Source of the DNA: Methylophilus sp.
GTDB taxonomy: Bacteria > Pseudomonadota > Gammaproteobacteria > Burkholderiales > Methylophilaceae
DNA: 64,000 nucleotides
Assembly (NCBI GenBank): GCA_030696695.1
Contig: JAUYRP010000024.1
Span: 1 to 64,000, forward strand
Direction: 5' to 3'
Under the pieces are notes generated by a model. It did no database searches and had not been told where the DNA came from. It saw only the letters and a program-made list of their open reading frames with translations. The position numbers and the translations under genes are program-made. How positions within the stretch are numbered: position 1 is the first letter of the stretch; each line of letters starts with the position of its first letter. Shown here piece after piece: positions 48,779-57,374 of the stretch.

Positions 48779-49720
48779 ATGATTTATTCAAAAATAGCAG
48801 GTACAGGTAGCTACCTTCCTCCCAAAATACTCACGAATCTAGACTTAGAAAAAATGGTGGATACTACTGACGAGTGGATTTTTTCTCGCACAGGTATTCG
48901 TGAACGCCACATAGTCGTCGATGAAACAACTAGCGATCTTGCATTCGAGGCAGCCAAGCAAGCAATAGTTACTGCTGATATCAATACTTCTGATATTGAT
49001 TTAATTATAGTTGCAACCACTACGCCTGATAAAGTGTTTCCAAGTGTAGCGACAATGGTGCAACGCAAATTGGGCGTATCTGGGTGTCCAGCATTCGATG
49101 TTCAAGCGGTATGTAGCGGCTTCATATACGCACTTGCCGTCGCCAACAACTTTATTAAGGCTGGTACGAATCGTTGCGTACTTGTTATTGGTGCAGAAAC
49201 GTTCTCCCGTATTACCGATTACACAGACAGAAGCAATTGTATTTTGTGGGGTGATGGTGCGGGTGCAGTGATATTAAAAGCGGGTACTGAGTCTGGGATT
49301 ATTTCAACGCATATTCATGCCGATGGACAATATGAAAAAATGCTGCACGTGCCCAGAAATGACAACAATCAAAACTTTGTAGCCATGGAAGGTAATGCTG
49401 TTTTTAAAATGGCAGTGAATACATTGGATCAAATTGTGGATGAGACTTTAGAAGCGAACCAAATGCAAAAGTCAGACATTGATTGGTTAGTACCGCATCA
49501 AGCAAATATCCGTATATTGCAAGCAACCGCAAAAAAGCTGGACATGTCCATGGATAAAGTCGTGGTCACCGTCGACAAACATGGCAACACATCGGCAGCC
49601 TCTATTCCACTTGCGCTAGATGTTGCAGTGAAAGATGGCAGAATTCAGCGTGGACATATTGTATTGATGGAAGCATTTGGCGGCGGGTTTACCTGGGGCT
49701 CAGCGCTCGTTAAGTATTAA
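48779..49720 (+). CDS. fabH: 3-oxoacyl-ACP synthase III FabH
   Basis: Starts fatty acid synthesis by condensing acetyl-CoA with malonyl-ACP. The catalytic Cys112 ([12 protein letters not shown]), His in VPHQANIRI and Asn in [10 protein letters not shown] form the triad. Length is 313 residues. It follows plsX by 41 bases. Confidence 0.97.
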   Translation: MIYSKIAGTGSYLPPKILTNLDLEKMVDTTDEWIFSRTGIRERHIVVDETTSDLAFEAAKQAIVTADINTSDIDLIIVATTTPDKVFPSVATMVQRKLGVSGCPAFDVQAVCSGFIYALAVANNFIKAGTNRCVLVIGAETFSRITDYTDRSNCILWGDGAGAVILKAGTESGIISTHIHADGQYEKMLHVPRNDNNQNFVAMEGNAVFKMAVNTLDQIVDETLEANQMQKSDIDWLVPHQANIRILQATAKKLDMSMDKVVVTVDKHGNTSAASIPLALDVAVKDGRIQRGHIVLMEAFGGGFTWGSALVKY

Positions 49721-49738
49721 AACAGATTAAAGGAATTC

Positions 49739-50668
49739 ATGACTATGCAAAATTTTGCATTTTTCTTTCCCGGTCAAGGCTCACAGTCTGTAGGTATGAT
49801 GGCAGGATTTGACGATATGCCCATTATTCGTGAGACTTTTCAGCAGGCTTCGACTATCTTAAACATTGATTTTTGGGAGATGGTAACGACGCCCAATGAG
49901 CTTCTGAACCAAACCCAGCACACTCAGCCTCTGATGTTAACCGCAGGGATTGCCACATGGCGTGCATATCAGCAATTAGGCGGGAAAACACCTACTGTGA
50001 TGGCTGGGCATAGTTTAGGTGAGTACACTGCGTTGGTAGCAGCAGAATCTATACGTTTTGAGGACGCGTTACCATTGGTAAAGTATCGTGCCGAAGTCAT
50101 GCAGAGTGCTGTACCGGAAGGTGTTGGTGCAATGGCCGCTATCCTTGGTTTAGAAGATGATGTTGTAAAAGCGGTATGTGTTGAAGCTGCGGGCAGTGAA
50201 GTGCTAGAAGCTGTAAATTTCAACTCGCCAGGACAAGTTGTGATTGCAGGCAATAAAGCGGCAGTAGAACGCGGCATGGAGCTGGCCAAGGAGAAGGGTG
50301 CTAAGCGCGCTCTACCGTTGCCCGTGAGCGTACCTTCACATTGCGCATTGATGAAGCCAGCGGCTAATCAATTGGCGGAATATTTAAAAACAGTGGCCGT
50401 GCAGACGCCAAAAGTCAAAGTGCTGCATAACGCAGATGTAGCCAGTCACAGCGACAGCGAGGCCATTAAGGCAGCCTTGGTAAAGCAGTTGTTTAGTTCA
50501 GTACGCTGGGTCGAGACAGTACAAGCCGTTCGGCATCAGGAAATATTGCTGGCTGCAGAGTGCGGTCCGGGGAAAGTGTTGACGGGACTTACTAAGCGGA
50601 TTGTGGCGGATATGACATGTGCCGCATTGATTAATCAAGTCTCAATTAATGAATTTATTAATCAGTAA
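49739..50668 (+). CDS. fabD: Malonyl-CoA ACP transacylase FabD
   Basis: Moves malonyl groups to ACP. The catalytic serine lies in GHSLGEY (Ser92), and the N-terminal FFPGQGSQ is typical. Length is 309 residues. AGGA lies five bases before the ATG. It is in the fabH-fabD-fabG-acpP-fabF order. Confidence 0.97.
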   Translation: MTMQNFAFFFPGQGSQSVGMMAGFDDMPIIRETFQQASTILNIDFWEMVTTPNELLNQTQHTQPLMLTAGIATWRAYQQLGGKTPTVMAGHSLGEYTALVAAESIRFEDALPLVKYRAEVMQSAVPEGVGAMAAILGLEDDVVKAVCVEAAGSEVLEAVNFNSPGQVVIAGNKAAVERGMELAKEKGAKRALPLPVSVPSHCALMKPAANQLAEYLKTVAVQTPKVKVLHNADVASHSDSEAIKAALVKQLFSSVRWVETVQAVRHQEILLAAECGPGKVLTGLTKRIVADMTCAALINQVSINEFINQ

Positions 50669-50704
50669 TAATCATTAATATCAATAGATTAAAAGGGGAT
50701 CTTA

Positions 50705-51445
50705 ATGTTAAATAATCAGATTGCATTGGTGACTGGTGCGAGTAGGGGAATCGGCGCGGCCATTGCAAAAACGCTCGGTACGCAAGGCGCAACCGTGATA
50801 GGCACAGCAACCACGGCGAGTGGTGCAGAAGCGATTACAGCAGCGCTGAAAGCTGCAAATGTAAAAGGCATTGGGTTCGCGTTGGATGTAACCCAGCCTG
50901 AACAAGTGGAAGCAGTACTGAAGCAGATTGCAGAACAATATGGCGATGTGGGCATTTTAGTGAACAACGCTGGCATTACTAAAGACACTTTACTTATGCG
51001 CATGAAAGATGAAGACTGGGATGCTGTGCTCAATACCAATCTTAAATCTGTATTCCGTATGAGCCAGGCAGTGCTACGCCCGATGATGAAAGCGCGTCAG
51101 GGTCGTATTATCAATATTTCTAGTGTAGTCGGCCATATGGGTAACGCTGGTCAAACCAACTACGCTGCTGCTAAGGCTGGGATGACTGGGTTTACTAAAT
51201 CGCTGGCTGCTGAGGTGGGTAGTCGCGGTATTACCGTCAACTGTGTGGCACCTGGGTTTATTGAGACAGACATGACAGCTGAATTGCCTGAAGAAATCAA
51301 AACACAAATGCTGGCTAGAGTGCCATTAGCAAGATTGGGCAATGTAGATGAAATTGCAGCTACGGTTGCATTTTTGGCATCGCCGAACGCTGCCTACATC
51401 ACTGGCGAAACGATTCACGTGAATGGTGGCATGTACTGCGCTTAA
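50705..51445 (+). CDS. fabG: 3-oxoacyl-ACP reductase FabG
   Basis: NADPH-dependent reductase of the short-chain dehydrogenase family. The cofactor motif TGASRGIG (11-17), NNAG (87-90) and the catalytic set Ser140, Tyr153 and Lys157 (YAAAK) are present. Length is 246 residues. The ribosome site AAAAGGGG precedes the ATG. Confidence 0.97.
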   Translation: MLNNQIALVTGASRGIGAAIAKTLGTQGATVIGTATTASGAEAITAALKAANVKGIGFALDVTQPEQVEAVLKQIAEQYGDVGILVNNAGITKDTLLMRMKDEDWDAVLNTNLKSVFRMSQAVLRPMMKARQGRIINISSVVGHMGNAGQTNYAAAKAGMTGFTKSLAAEVGSRGITVNCVAPGFIETDMTAELPEEIKTQMLARVPLARLGNVDEIAATVAFLASPNAAYITGETIHVNGGMYCA

Positions 51446-51473
51446 GATTATTCGCAAATTTATGAAGTATTTT

Positions 51474-51501
51474 TTGTTTTATTGCACAGTTTTGTTAGAA
51501 T
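51474..51501 (+). promoter_or_regulatory. Possible internal promoter for acpP
   Basis: -10-like TAGAAT (51496-51501) with -35-like TTGTTT (51474-51479) at 16-base spacing, in the 103-base gap before acpP. A separate promoter would fit the high demand for carrier protein. Confidence 0.4.
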
Positions 51502-51548
51502 GTGCGCTTAGCAAAATAACGCTAATTTTTAACTAAAGGGGTATTTAG

Positions 51549-51785
51549 ATGTCTGACATCGAACAACGCGTAAAAAAAATCGTTTGTGAACAATTAGGTG
51601 CGAACGAAGCTGACGTAAAAAACAATTCATCTTTTGTAGATGACCTAGGTGCTGATTCATTAGATACAGTTGAATTGGTAATGGCGCTAGAAGAAGAGTT
51701 TGACTGCGAAATTCCTGATGAAGAAGCAGAAAAAATCACCACAGTGCAACAAGCGATTGACTACGTCAACGCGAACCTCAAATAA
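51549..51785 (+). CDS. acpP: Acyl carrier protein
   Basis: Carries growing acyl chains on a phosphopantetheine arm. The attachment serine is in [15 protein letters not shown] (Ser37). The 78-residue product is strongly acidic. An AAAGGGG ribosome site precedes it. It lies between fabG and fabF. Confidence 0.98.
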   Translation: MSDIEQRVKKIVCEQLGANEADVKNNSSFVDDLGADSLDTVELVMALEEEFDCEIPDEEAEKITTVQQAIDYVNANLK

Positions 51786-51827
51786 ATTCCAAACAATTCA
51801 GCTCTTGAGAAAGAGCTGATTTCTCAT

Positions 51828-53060
51828 ATGACTAAACGCAGAGTAGTTGTCACGGGTTTAGGCGTTGTTTCTCCAGTGGGAATAGGAGTAAATAACGCTT
51901 GGAAAAATCTAATCGCTGGTCAATCTGGCATTACCCGTATTACCAAATTTGATCCAAGTAATTTTGCATCGCAAGTAGCCGGTGAAGTTAAAAACTTTAA
52001 CGTTGAAGACTTTATCTCTGCTAAAGATGCTAGACGTATGGACACTTTCATTCAATATGGTCTTGCAGCTGGTATTGAAGCATTTAAGGACTCTGGCATT
52101 GAGGTGACTGAGCAAAATGCTGAGCGCATTGGTGTAGCCATAGGTTCTGGTATTGGTGGTCTAGGTCTCATCGAGTCTACCAATGATACCTATGATGAGG
52201 GTGGCCCGCGTAAAGTGTCGCCGTTCTTTATCCCAGGCACCATCATTAATATGATCTCAGGTAATTTATCGATTATGTTTGGTCTGAAAGGGCCCAATGT
52301 AGCGATAGTGACTGCCTGTACTACAGGTACACATTGTATTGGTGATGCTGCGAGAATGATTGAGTACGGTGATGCTGATGTGATGGTCGCGGGTGGTGCG
52401 GAAGCTGCAATTACTGAGTTGAGTGTTGCGGGTTTTGCATCAGCACGTGCTTTATCAAGCCGTAATGATGACCCTGCTACTGCAAGTCGCCCATGGGATA
52501 AAGATCGTGATGGATTTGTAATTGGCGAGGGTGCTGGTGTATTGGTTTTAGAAGAGTACGAGCATGCCAAGGCAAGGGGAGCGAAGATTTACGCTGAGCT
52601 CTCTGGTTATGGCATGAGTGCAGATGCTTATCATATGACAGCTCCCAATATGGATGGACCAAGGCGCTCGATGGTGAATGCATTGAAGAATGCAGGTGTA
52701 AACCCTAGTGATGTGCAGTTTATGAATGCGCACGGCACCTCTACCCCATTGGGTGACACCAATGAGACCAATGCGATTAAAGCCACTTTTGGAGACCATG
52801 CCTACAATTTAGTCGTCAATTCAACTAAATCTATGACTGGTCACTTATTAGGTGGTGCTGGTGGTCTAGAGTCTGCGTTTACAGTACTCTCTATTTACCA
52901 TCAAATTTCACCTCCTACCATTAACCTGATGAATCAGGATCCAGATTGTGATTTGGACTATTGTGCTAATACTGCGCGTGATATGAAAATCACTTATGCG
53001 TTAAAGAACAACTTTGGCTTTGGTGGTACCAACGGTAGCCTGTTATTTAAAAAAGTGTAA
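51828..53060 (+). CDS. fabF: 3-oxoacyl-ACP synthase II FabF
   Basis: Elongation condensing enzyme. The catalytic Cys164 in VTACTTGTH and the two histidines in [11 protein letters not shown] and GHLLGGAGG make the Cys-His-His triad. Length is 410 residues. It is followed by a strong terminator. Confidence 0.97.
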   Translation: MTKRRVVVTGLGVVSPVGIGVNNAWKNLIAGQSGITRITKFDPSNFASQVAGEVKNFNVEDFISAKDARRMDTFIQYGLAAGIEAFKDSGIEVTEQNAERIGVAIGSGIGGLGLIESTNDTYDEGGPRKVSPFFIPGTIINMISGNLSIMFGLKGPNVAIVTACTTGTHCIGDAARMIEYGDADVMVAGGAEAAITELSVAGFASARALSSRNDDPATASRPWDKDRDGFVIGEGAGVLVLEEYEHAKARGAKIYAELSGYGMSADAYHMTAPNMDGPRRSMVNALKNAGVNPSDVQFMNAHGTSTPLGDTNETNAIKATFGDHAYNLVVNSTKSMTGHLLGGAGGLESAFTVLSIYHQISPPTINLMNQDPDCDLDYCANTARDMKITYALKNNFGFGGTNGSLLFKKV

Positions 53061-53074
53061 TACAAGTGTTATTC

Positions 53075-53111
53075 AAAAAAGCCTGTGTGATTGCTAGCAC
53101 AGGCTTTTTTG
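53075..53111 (+). terminator. Intrinsic terminator after fabF
   Basis: Stem AAAAAAGCCTGTG / CACAGGCTTTTTT with a 10-base loop. The A-rich left arm makes it bidirectional in form. Confidence 0.9.
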
Positions 53112-53136
53112 TTTGTAGCGGCTATGGTTTAATTGC

Positions 53137-53958
53137 ATGATGAGTCGGCAACACACATATTTAATCAACGGTGGTACTGATGATGCGATTAGCCCGTTAG
53201 ACCGTGGTTTGCATTATGGTGATGGTGTATTTCGTACATTCAAGGTGGTAGATTGCTTACCTGTCAATTGGCCAATTCAATATCAAAAGCTAGTGTCTGA
53301 TTGTGGTGCTATTGGTATTGTCTGTCCCAGTGCAGAGTTGCTAATGGCCGACATACAAATGTTGTTTGATTTGGATGAAATCGCTGTGGCAAAAATCATG
53401 GTGACTCGTGGCATTGGGGAGCGTGGCTATGCCCCACCAGCTATCACAGCGCCTACCCGTATCGTGATGAAGTCACCCATGCCAGTTTACCCTGCAAGCC
53501 ACTACGAGCATGGCGTAGCGTTGTACATATGCAAAACGCCAGTGGCGCATCAACCTGTGTTAGCAGGCGTTAAGCATTTAAATCGGCTGGAGAATGTATT
53601 GGCACGTGCGGAATGTCGCGACCCTGCATTTGTCGATGGTGTGATGTTGGATATGTTTGGCAATGTAATTGAATGTACCAGTTCGAATATATTTGTGCGT
53701 AAAGGCAACCGCTTACTTACCCCAAGTTTAGTAAAAGCTGGCGTTGCGGGAGTCACTAGGCAACGCGTTTTAGATATTGCACATTATTTGCAGTTAACAA
53801 CAGAAACAGCTGACATAGTGTTGGATGATGTGCTGACCGCTGATGAAGTGGTAATTTGTAATAGCTTATATGGTGTCTGGCAAGTCCGCAGTCTTGCTGC
53901 ACAAACGTGGCCACTTGGAAAGTTAGCTGCACAGTTGAGAGAGTTGTTGAGTTTATGA
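53137..53958 (+). CDS. pabC: Aminodeoxychorismate lyase PabC
   Basis: PLP enzyme that forms 4-aminobenzoate for folate. The class IV aminotransferase pattern includes RGLHYGDGVFRTFK, the PLP lysine in GVKHLNRLENVLA (Lys146), and ECTSSNIFV. Length is 273 residues. It overlaps mltG as ATGA. The pabC-mltG-tmk order is standard after fabF. Confidence 0.93.
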   Translation: MMSRQHTYLINGGTDDAISPLDRGLHYGDGVFRTFKVVDCLPVNWPIQYQKLVSDCGAIGIVCPSAELLMADIQMLFDLDEIAVAKIMVTRGIGERGYAPPAITAPTRIVMKSPMPVYPASHYEHGVALYICKTPVAHQPVLAGVKHLNRLENVLARAECRDPAFVDGVMLDMFGNVIECTSSNIFVRKGNRLLTPSLVKAGVAGVTRQRVLDIAHYLQLTTETADIVLDDVLTADEVVICNSLYGVWQVRSLAAQTWPLGKLAAQLRELLSL

Positions 53959-54950
53959 TGAAGAAATTGAGGTTGCTGATTTGGTTAGCAATCATGGGCA
54001 TAATCGGGCTATCGGCATGGATGGTCTACTACGCGAAAACGCCATTAAATATTCGGCCTGATGCGCAGGAAATTACCATACAACCTAACAGCAGTTTAAG
54101 AAGCATTGCCCAGCAACTTGTGAAGCAAGGTGTGCTAAAAAATGAGTGGTCGTTTATCGTGTTAGCACGCGTATTGCGCAAAGAGTCTTATTTGCAGGCC
54201 GGCGATTACACGCTTAATAAAAACATTAATCCATATCAATTATTACTCTCGCTTAATCATGGCAAATCCACGCAAGGAAGCATTACTTTTATCGAAGGCC
54301 GAACGTTTAAACAGATGCGCGAGCGTCTAGCTAAAAATAAGGCGATTAAACACAGCATACAATTGCTCACCGATGCTGAAGTGATGCAGTTGGTGGGCAA
54401 GGGCGAGCCGCACGCAGAAGGTTTGTTTTTCCCCGATACTTTCTATTTTGATCGTAATACACTAGACACCATCATTCTCAAACGCTCGTATGAGATTATG
54501 CAAACTAAATTAGCCAAGGCATGGGAGGCGCGCGATGCAAACTTGCCTTATAAAACGCCATATCAAGCGCTCATCATGGCCTCCATTATTGAAAAAGAAA
54601 CTGGTCAAGCCAGTGAACGTGCATTGATAGCGGGTGTGTTTGTGAATAGATTGCGCATCGGTATGCGTTTGCAAACTGACCCCACAATTATCTATGGCAT
54701 GGGAGATGACTTTAATGGCAATATACGCCGCAAAGACTTATTGAAAGACACACCTTACAATACTTACACGCGCAACGGGTTACCACCCACTCCAATTGCT
54801 ATGCCTGGATTGGCGTCGATCCAAGCAGCTTTGCATCCAGCAAAAACCAAGGCACTGTACTTTGTTGGCAAAGGCGATGGTAGCCATGCATTTTCTAGTA
54901 ATTTGGCCGAACACAATCGTGCTGTCGTTAAATATCAACTTAAAAGATAA
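53955..54950 (+). CDS. mltG: Endolytic murein transglycosylase MltG
   Basis: Inner-membrane enzyme that cuts nascent glycan strands. One N-terminal helix (LRLLIWLAIMGIIGLSAW) precedes a LysM-like domain and the YceG catalytic domain. The active-site glutamate is in MASIIEKETG, and LQTDPTIIYG and NTYTRNGLPPTPI follow. ATG 53955 overlaps the pabC stop; a longer frame to 53907 lies in pabC. Length is 331 residues. Confidence 0.94.
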   Translation: MMKKLRLLIWLAIMGIIGLSAWMVYYAKTPLNIRPDAQEITIQPNSSLRSIAQQLVKQGVLKNEWSFIVLARVLRKESYLQAGDYTLNKNINPYQLLLSLNHGKSTQGSITFIEGRTFKQMRERLAKNKAIKHSIQLLTDAEVMQLVGKGEPHAEGLFFPDTFYFDRNTLDTIILKRSYEIMQTKLAKAWEARDANLPYKTPYQALIMASIIEKETGQASERALIAGVFVNRLRIGMRLQTDPTIIYGMGDDFNGNIRRKDLLKDTPYNTYTRNGLPPTPIAMPGLASIQAALHPAKTKALYFVGKGDGSHAFSSNLAEHNRAVVKYQLKR

Positions 54951-54967
54951 ATCTTATTCAACCAATA

Positions 54968-55582
54968 ATGACTCAATATTCAGGAAAATTTATATCACTA
55001 GAAGGCATGGATGGCGCGGGTAAGAGCACGCATATTCCAACCATTATTAGCTTGTTAGAAGCGCGCGGCGTTGAAGTGGTGTCTACGCGAGAGCCAGGAG
55101 GCACACAGCTAGGTGAGCAGTTGCGTGCGCTATTGTTGCATGCGCCCATGCACCCAGAAACAGAAGCGATGCTGATGTTTGCAGCACGCCGCGAACATAT
55201 TGCCGAGGTGATTGAGCCTGCTTTAGCGCGTGGTGCCTATGTGTTAACAGATCGCTTTACGGATGCTACTTACGCTTATCAGTGTGGTGCGAAGGGGGTT
55301 GCTAGCCATAAGATTTTACAGCTTGAAGATTGGGTGCAAGCGGGGCTACAGCCAGATGTGACCCTGCTGTTTGACGTGCCTGCTGAAGTAAGCTTGCAAA
55401 GATTATCGACTGCAAGAGCACCAGATAAGTTTGAACGAGAAGGCGTTGTATTTTTTGAGAAATTGCGCAATAGCTACTTAGAGCGCGCAGCGCAATTTCC
55501 GCAGCGATTTCGTGTGATTGATGCGAATCAGTCGCTGGAAAAGGTGAAAGCGTTGGTGACTAAAATTATCGCAACGATTTAA
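54968..55582 (+). CDS. tmk: Thymidylate kinase
   Basis: Phosphorylates dTMP to dTDP. The P-loop is in LEGMDGAGKSTH, followed by the DR motif in VLTDRFTDATYAYQ and the LID region. Length is 204 residues. In most betaproteobacteria holB follows tmk; here a secretion operon follows instead. Confidence 0.95.
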   Translation: MTQYSGKFISLEGMDGAGKSTHIPTIISLLEARGVEVVSTREPGGTQLGEQLRALLLHAPMHPETEAMLMFAARREHIAEVIEPALARGAYVLTDRFTDATYAYQCGAKGVASHKILQLEDWVQAGLQPDVTLLFDVPAEVSLQRLSTARAPDKFEREGVVFFEKLRNSYLERAAQFPQRFRVIDANQSLEKVKALVTKIIATI

Positions 55583-55653
55583 CGCGCTTAGCCTGTCCAG
55601 ATATTGCAGCACACCATCTAAATATCGCTTTAGTCCCATTTAAACCCTAAGAC

Positions 55654-55667
55654 TAGTCATATGACTA
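55654..55667. repeat. 14-base perfect palindrome upstream of the secretion operon
   Basis: TAGTCAT and ATGACTA meet with no spacer. It lies immediately upstream of the candidate Pho-box repeats and about 80 bases before gspG. A possible operator half of the same control region. Confidence 0.55.
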
Positions 55668-55669
55668 AG

Positions 55670-55714
55670 TTGTCATAAATTTGAAACTTCGCTGTCATCA
55701 TGAGTCACTACAAT
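55670..55714 (+). promoter_or_regulatory. Candidate PhoB-dependent promoter of the secretion operon
   Basis: Seven-base units spaced by 4 bases: TTGTCAT (55670-55676), TTGAAAC (55681-55687) and CTGTCAT (55692-55698). The first and third match the Pho-box unit CTGTCAT at 6/7 and 7/7; the middle is weak. Exactly 10 bases after the last unit is a -10 box TACAAT (55709-55714), the spacing seen at E. coli phoA. No normal -35 is needed in that design. Confidence 0.45.
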
Positions 55715-55742
55715 CAGCACATTCCTGTATTGAATGTGCTGA
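55714..55742. repeat. 29-base dyad over the predicted transcription start of gspG
   Basis: Arms TCAGCACATTC (55714-55724) and GAATGTGCTGA (55732-55742) are perfect reverse complements around a 7-base centre. The dyad touches the -10 box, covers the predicted start near 55721, and ends three bases before the gspG ATG. It leaves no room for a usual ribosome site. Confidence 0.75.
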
Positions 55743-55745
55743 ACA

Positions 55746-56183
55746 ATGGCAAATGTAATCAACTCTCCCCAACGTAATACTAAGTCTCAAGGCTTTACGC
55801 TGCTTGAACTGCTCGTCGTGATGGTGATTATCGGCTTGCTAGCAGGTTATGTGGGCCCAAAATACTTTGAGCAAATCGGTAAATCTGAAACCAAAACAGC
55901 TAAAGCGCAGATTGATGCACTGGGTAAAGCGCTTGACCAGTTCCGCATTGATACAGGTAGCTATCCAACGACAGATTTGGGCCTCGATGCCCTAAACAGA
56001 AATACAACTAACAACCCAAAATGGGCTGGGCCGTATCTAAAAAAGAATGTACCCAATGATCCATGGGATAGACCTTATTTGTACCAATCACCAGGTGAAC
56101 ATGGTGAGTATGACTTGTATTCTTTAGGTAAAGACGGGCAGCTGGGTGGTACTAAAGAATCAGAAGATGTCACGAGTTGGTAA
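55746..56183 (+). CDS. gspG: Type II secretion major pseudopilin GspG
   Basis: Forms the pseudopilus that drives export. The prepilin peptidase site is G16-F17 in SQGFTLLELLVVMVIIGLLAG with the conserved Glu at +5. The GspG C-terminal domain shows GLDALNRNTTNNPKWAGPYLKKNVPNDPWDRPY and SLGKDGQLGGT, the calcium-loop region. Length is 145 residues. It heads the operon, without a clear ribosome site because a dyad abuts its start codon. Confidence 0.95.
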   Translation: MANVINSPQRNTKSQGFTLLELLVVMVIIGLLAGYVGPKYFEQIGKSETKTAKAQIDALGKALDQFRIDTGSYPTTDLGLDALNRNTTNNPKWAGPYLKKNVPNDPWDRPYLYQSPGEHGEYDLYSLGKDGQLGGTKESEDVTSW

Positions 56184-56198
56184 CGTCAAGATCATCGT

Positions 56199-57374
56199 AT
56201 GAACTACCAAGTAAAAGCAGTGCGAGGCAGAGAAATGGTGCTGTTAAACATTGCTGCAATGCACGTTGAAGATGCCTTGTCGCAGGCCAAATCCAGAGGC
56301 TATACCCCAATATCTGCAGTAGCGAGCCAAGTTTCAGGCCGTCGCGCACAATCATTCCCATTGATTTTGTTTAGTCAAGAACTTTTGGCGCTGCTTGAGG
56401 CTGGCTTGAATTTGGTGGAAGCGATTGAGACGCTGGCAGTCAAAGATGACCGTAGTAACAGCAAAGCTATTTTGGATCAGTTGTTACAGGCACTATATCA
56501 AGGTCAAACCTTCTCAGCGTCGCTAGAACAACAGCCACAAGCGTTCCCGCTGTTATTTGTTGCCACCGTCAAAGCCAGTGAAAAAACAGGTGACTTACCA
56601 CAAGCGTTGAGCCGCTATATTAGTTATGAGCTACAAATAGGCTTACTCAAAAAGAAGATCGTTAGTGCATCCATTTACCCCATATTGTTGATGGCGGTGG
56701 GTGGTTTGGTCATTCTATTTTTATTGGGCTTTGTAGTGCCTAAATTTAGTCGCATTTATGAAGGCACAGGTGGTGAATTGCCATTTTTATCTCAAGTGTT
56801 ACTGGCGTGGGGCGTGTTTCTAGAAAACCACGGTATTGCCATGATGGTGGCTTCTGCACTGGCGCTAGCTGCTTTATTTTTTGGCGTATCGCAGCCAGGT
56901 GTACGCAAATGGTTGGCAAAACAGCTTTGGAAAATTCCTGCATTGGGAGACCGCTTACGCGTCTATCAATTAGCCCGATTTTACCGCACCTTAGGCATGC
57001 TATTAAAAGGGGGCACCCCAATTTTGATGGCTTTGCAGTCGGTGTCTGGTTTGTTGGATTCAGCTTTGCAAAGCAGTATGAAATTAGCAGCATCCGCCAT
57101 TAGTGAAGGGTTGCCTATTTCTGAAGCCTTGGATAAAACCGGATTGACTACGCCTGTGGCTTTACGCATGTTGGCAGTGGGTGAGCGCGGCGGCAATATC
57201 GGCGACATGATGGAACGTGTTGCAGGTTTTTATGATGACGAACTCTCGCGTTGGATTGATTGGTTCACGCGCTTATTTGAACCTATTTTGATGTTGATGA
57301 TTGGCTTGGTGATTGGTGTGGTTGTGCTACTGCTGTACATGCCAATTTTTGAGTTGGCAGGGAATATTCAATAA
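56199..57374 (+). CDS. gspF: Type II secretion inner-membrane platform protein GspF
   Basis: Polytopic platform protein that couples the ATPase to the pseudopilus. Two repeated GspF domains are present (LILFSQELLALLEAGLNLVEAIETL and YRTLGMLLKGGTPILMALQSV), with three hydrophobic segments including IYPILLMAVGGLVILFLLGF and the C-terminal LMLMIGLVIGVVVLLLYMP. Length is 391 residues. It shares one base with gspE. Confidence 0.93.
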   Translation: MNYQVKAVRGREMVLLNIAAMHVEDALSQAKSRGYTPISAVASQVSGRRAQSFPLILFSQELLALLEAGLNLVEAIETLAVKDDRSNSKAILDQLLQALYQGQTFSASLEQQPQAFPLLFVATVKASEKTGDLPQALSRYISYELQIGLLKKKIVSASIYPILLMAVGGLVILFLLGFVVPKFSRIYEGTGGELPFLSQVLLAWGVFLENHGIAMMVASALALAALFFGVSQPGVRKWLAKQLWKIPALGDRLRVYQLARFYRTLGMLLKGGTPILMALQSVSGLLDSALQSSMKLAASAISEGLPISEALDKTGLTTPVALRMLAVGERGGNIGDMMERVAGFYDDELSRWIDWFTRLFEPILMLMIGLVIGVVVLLLYMPIFELAGNIQ

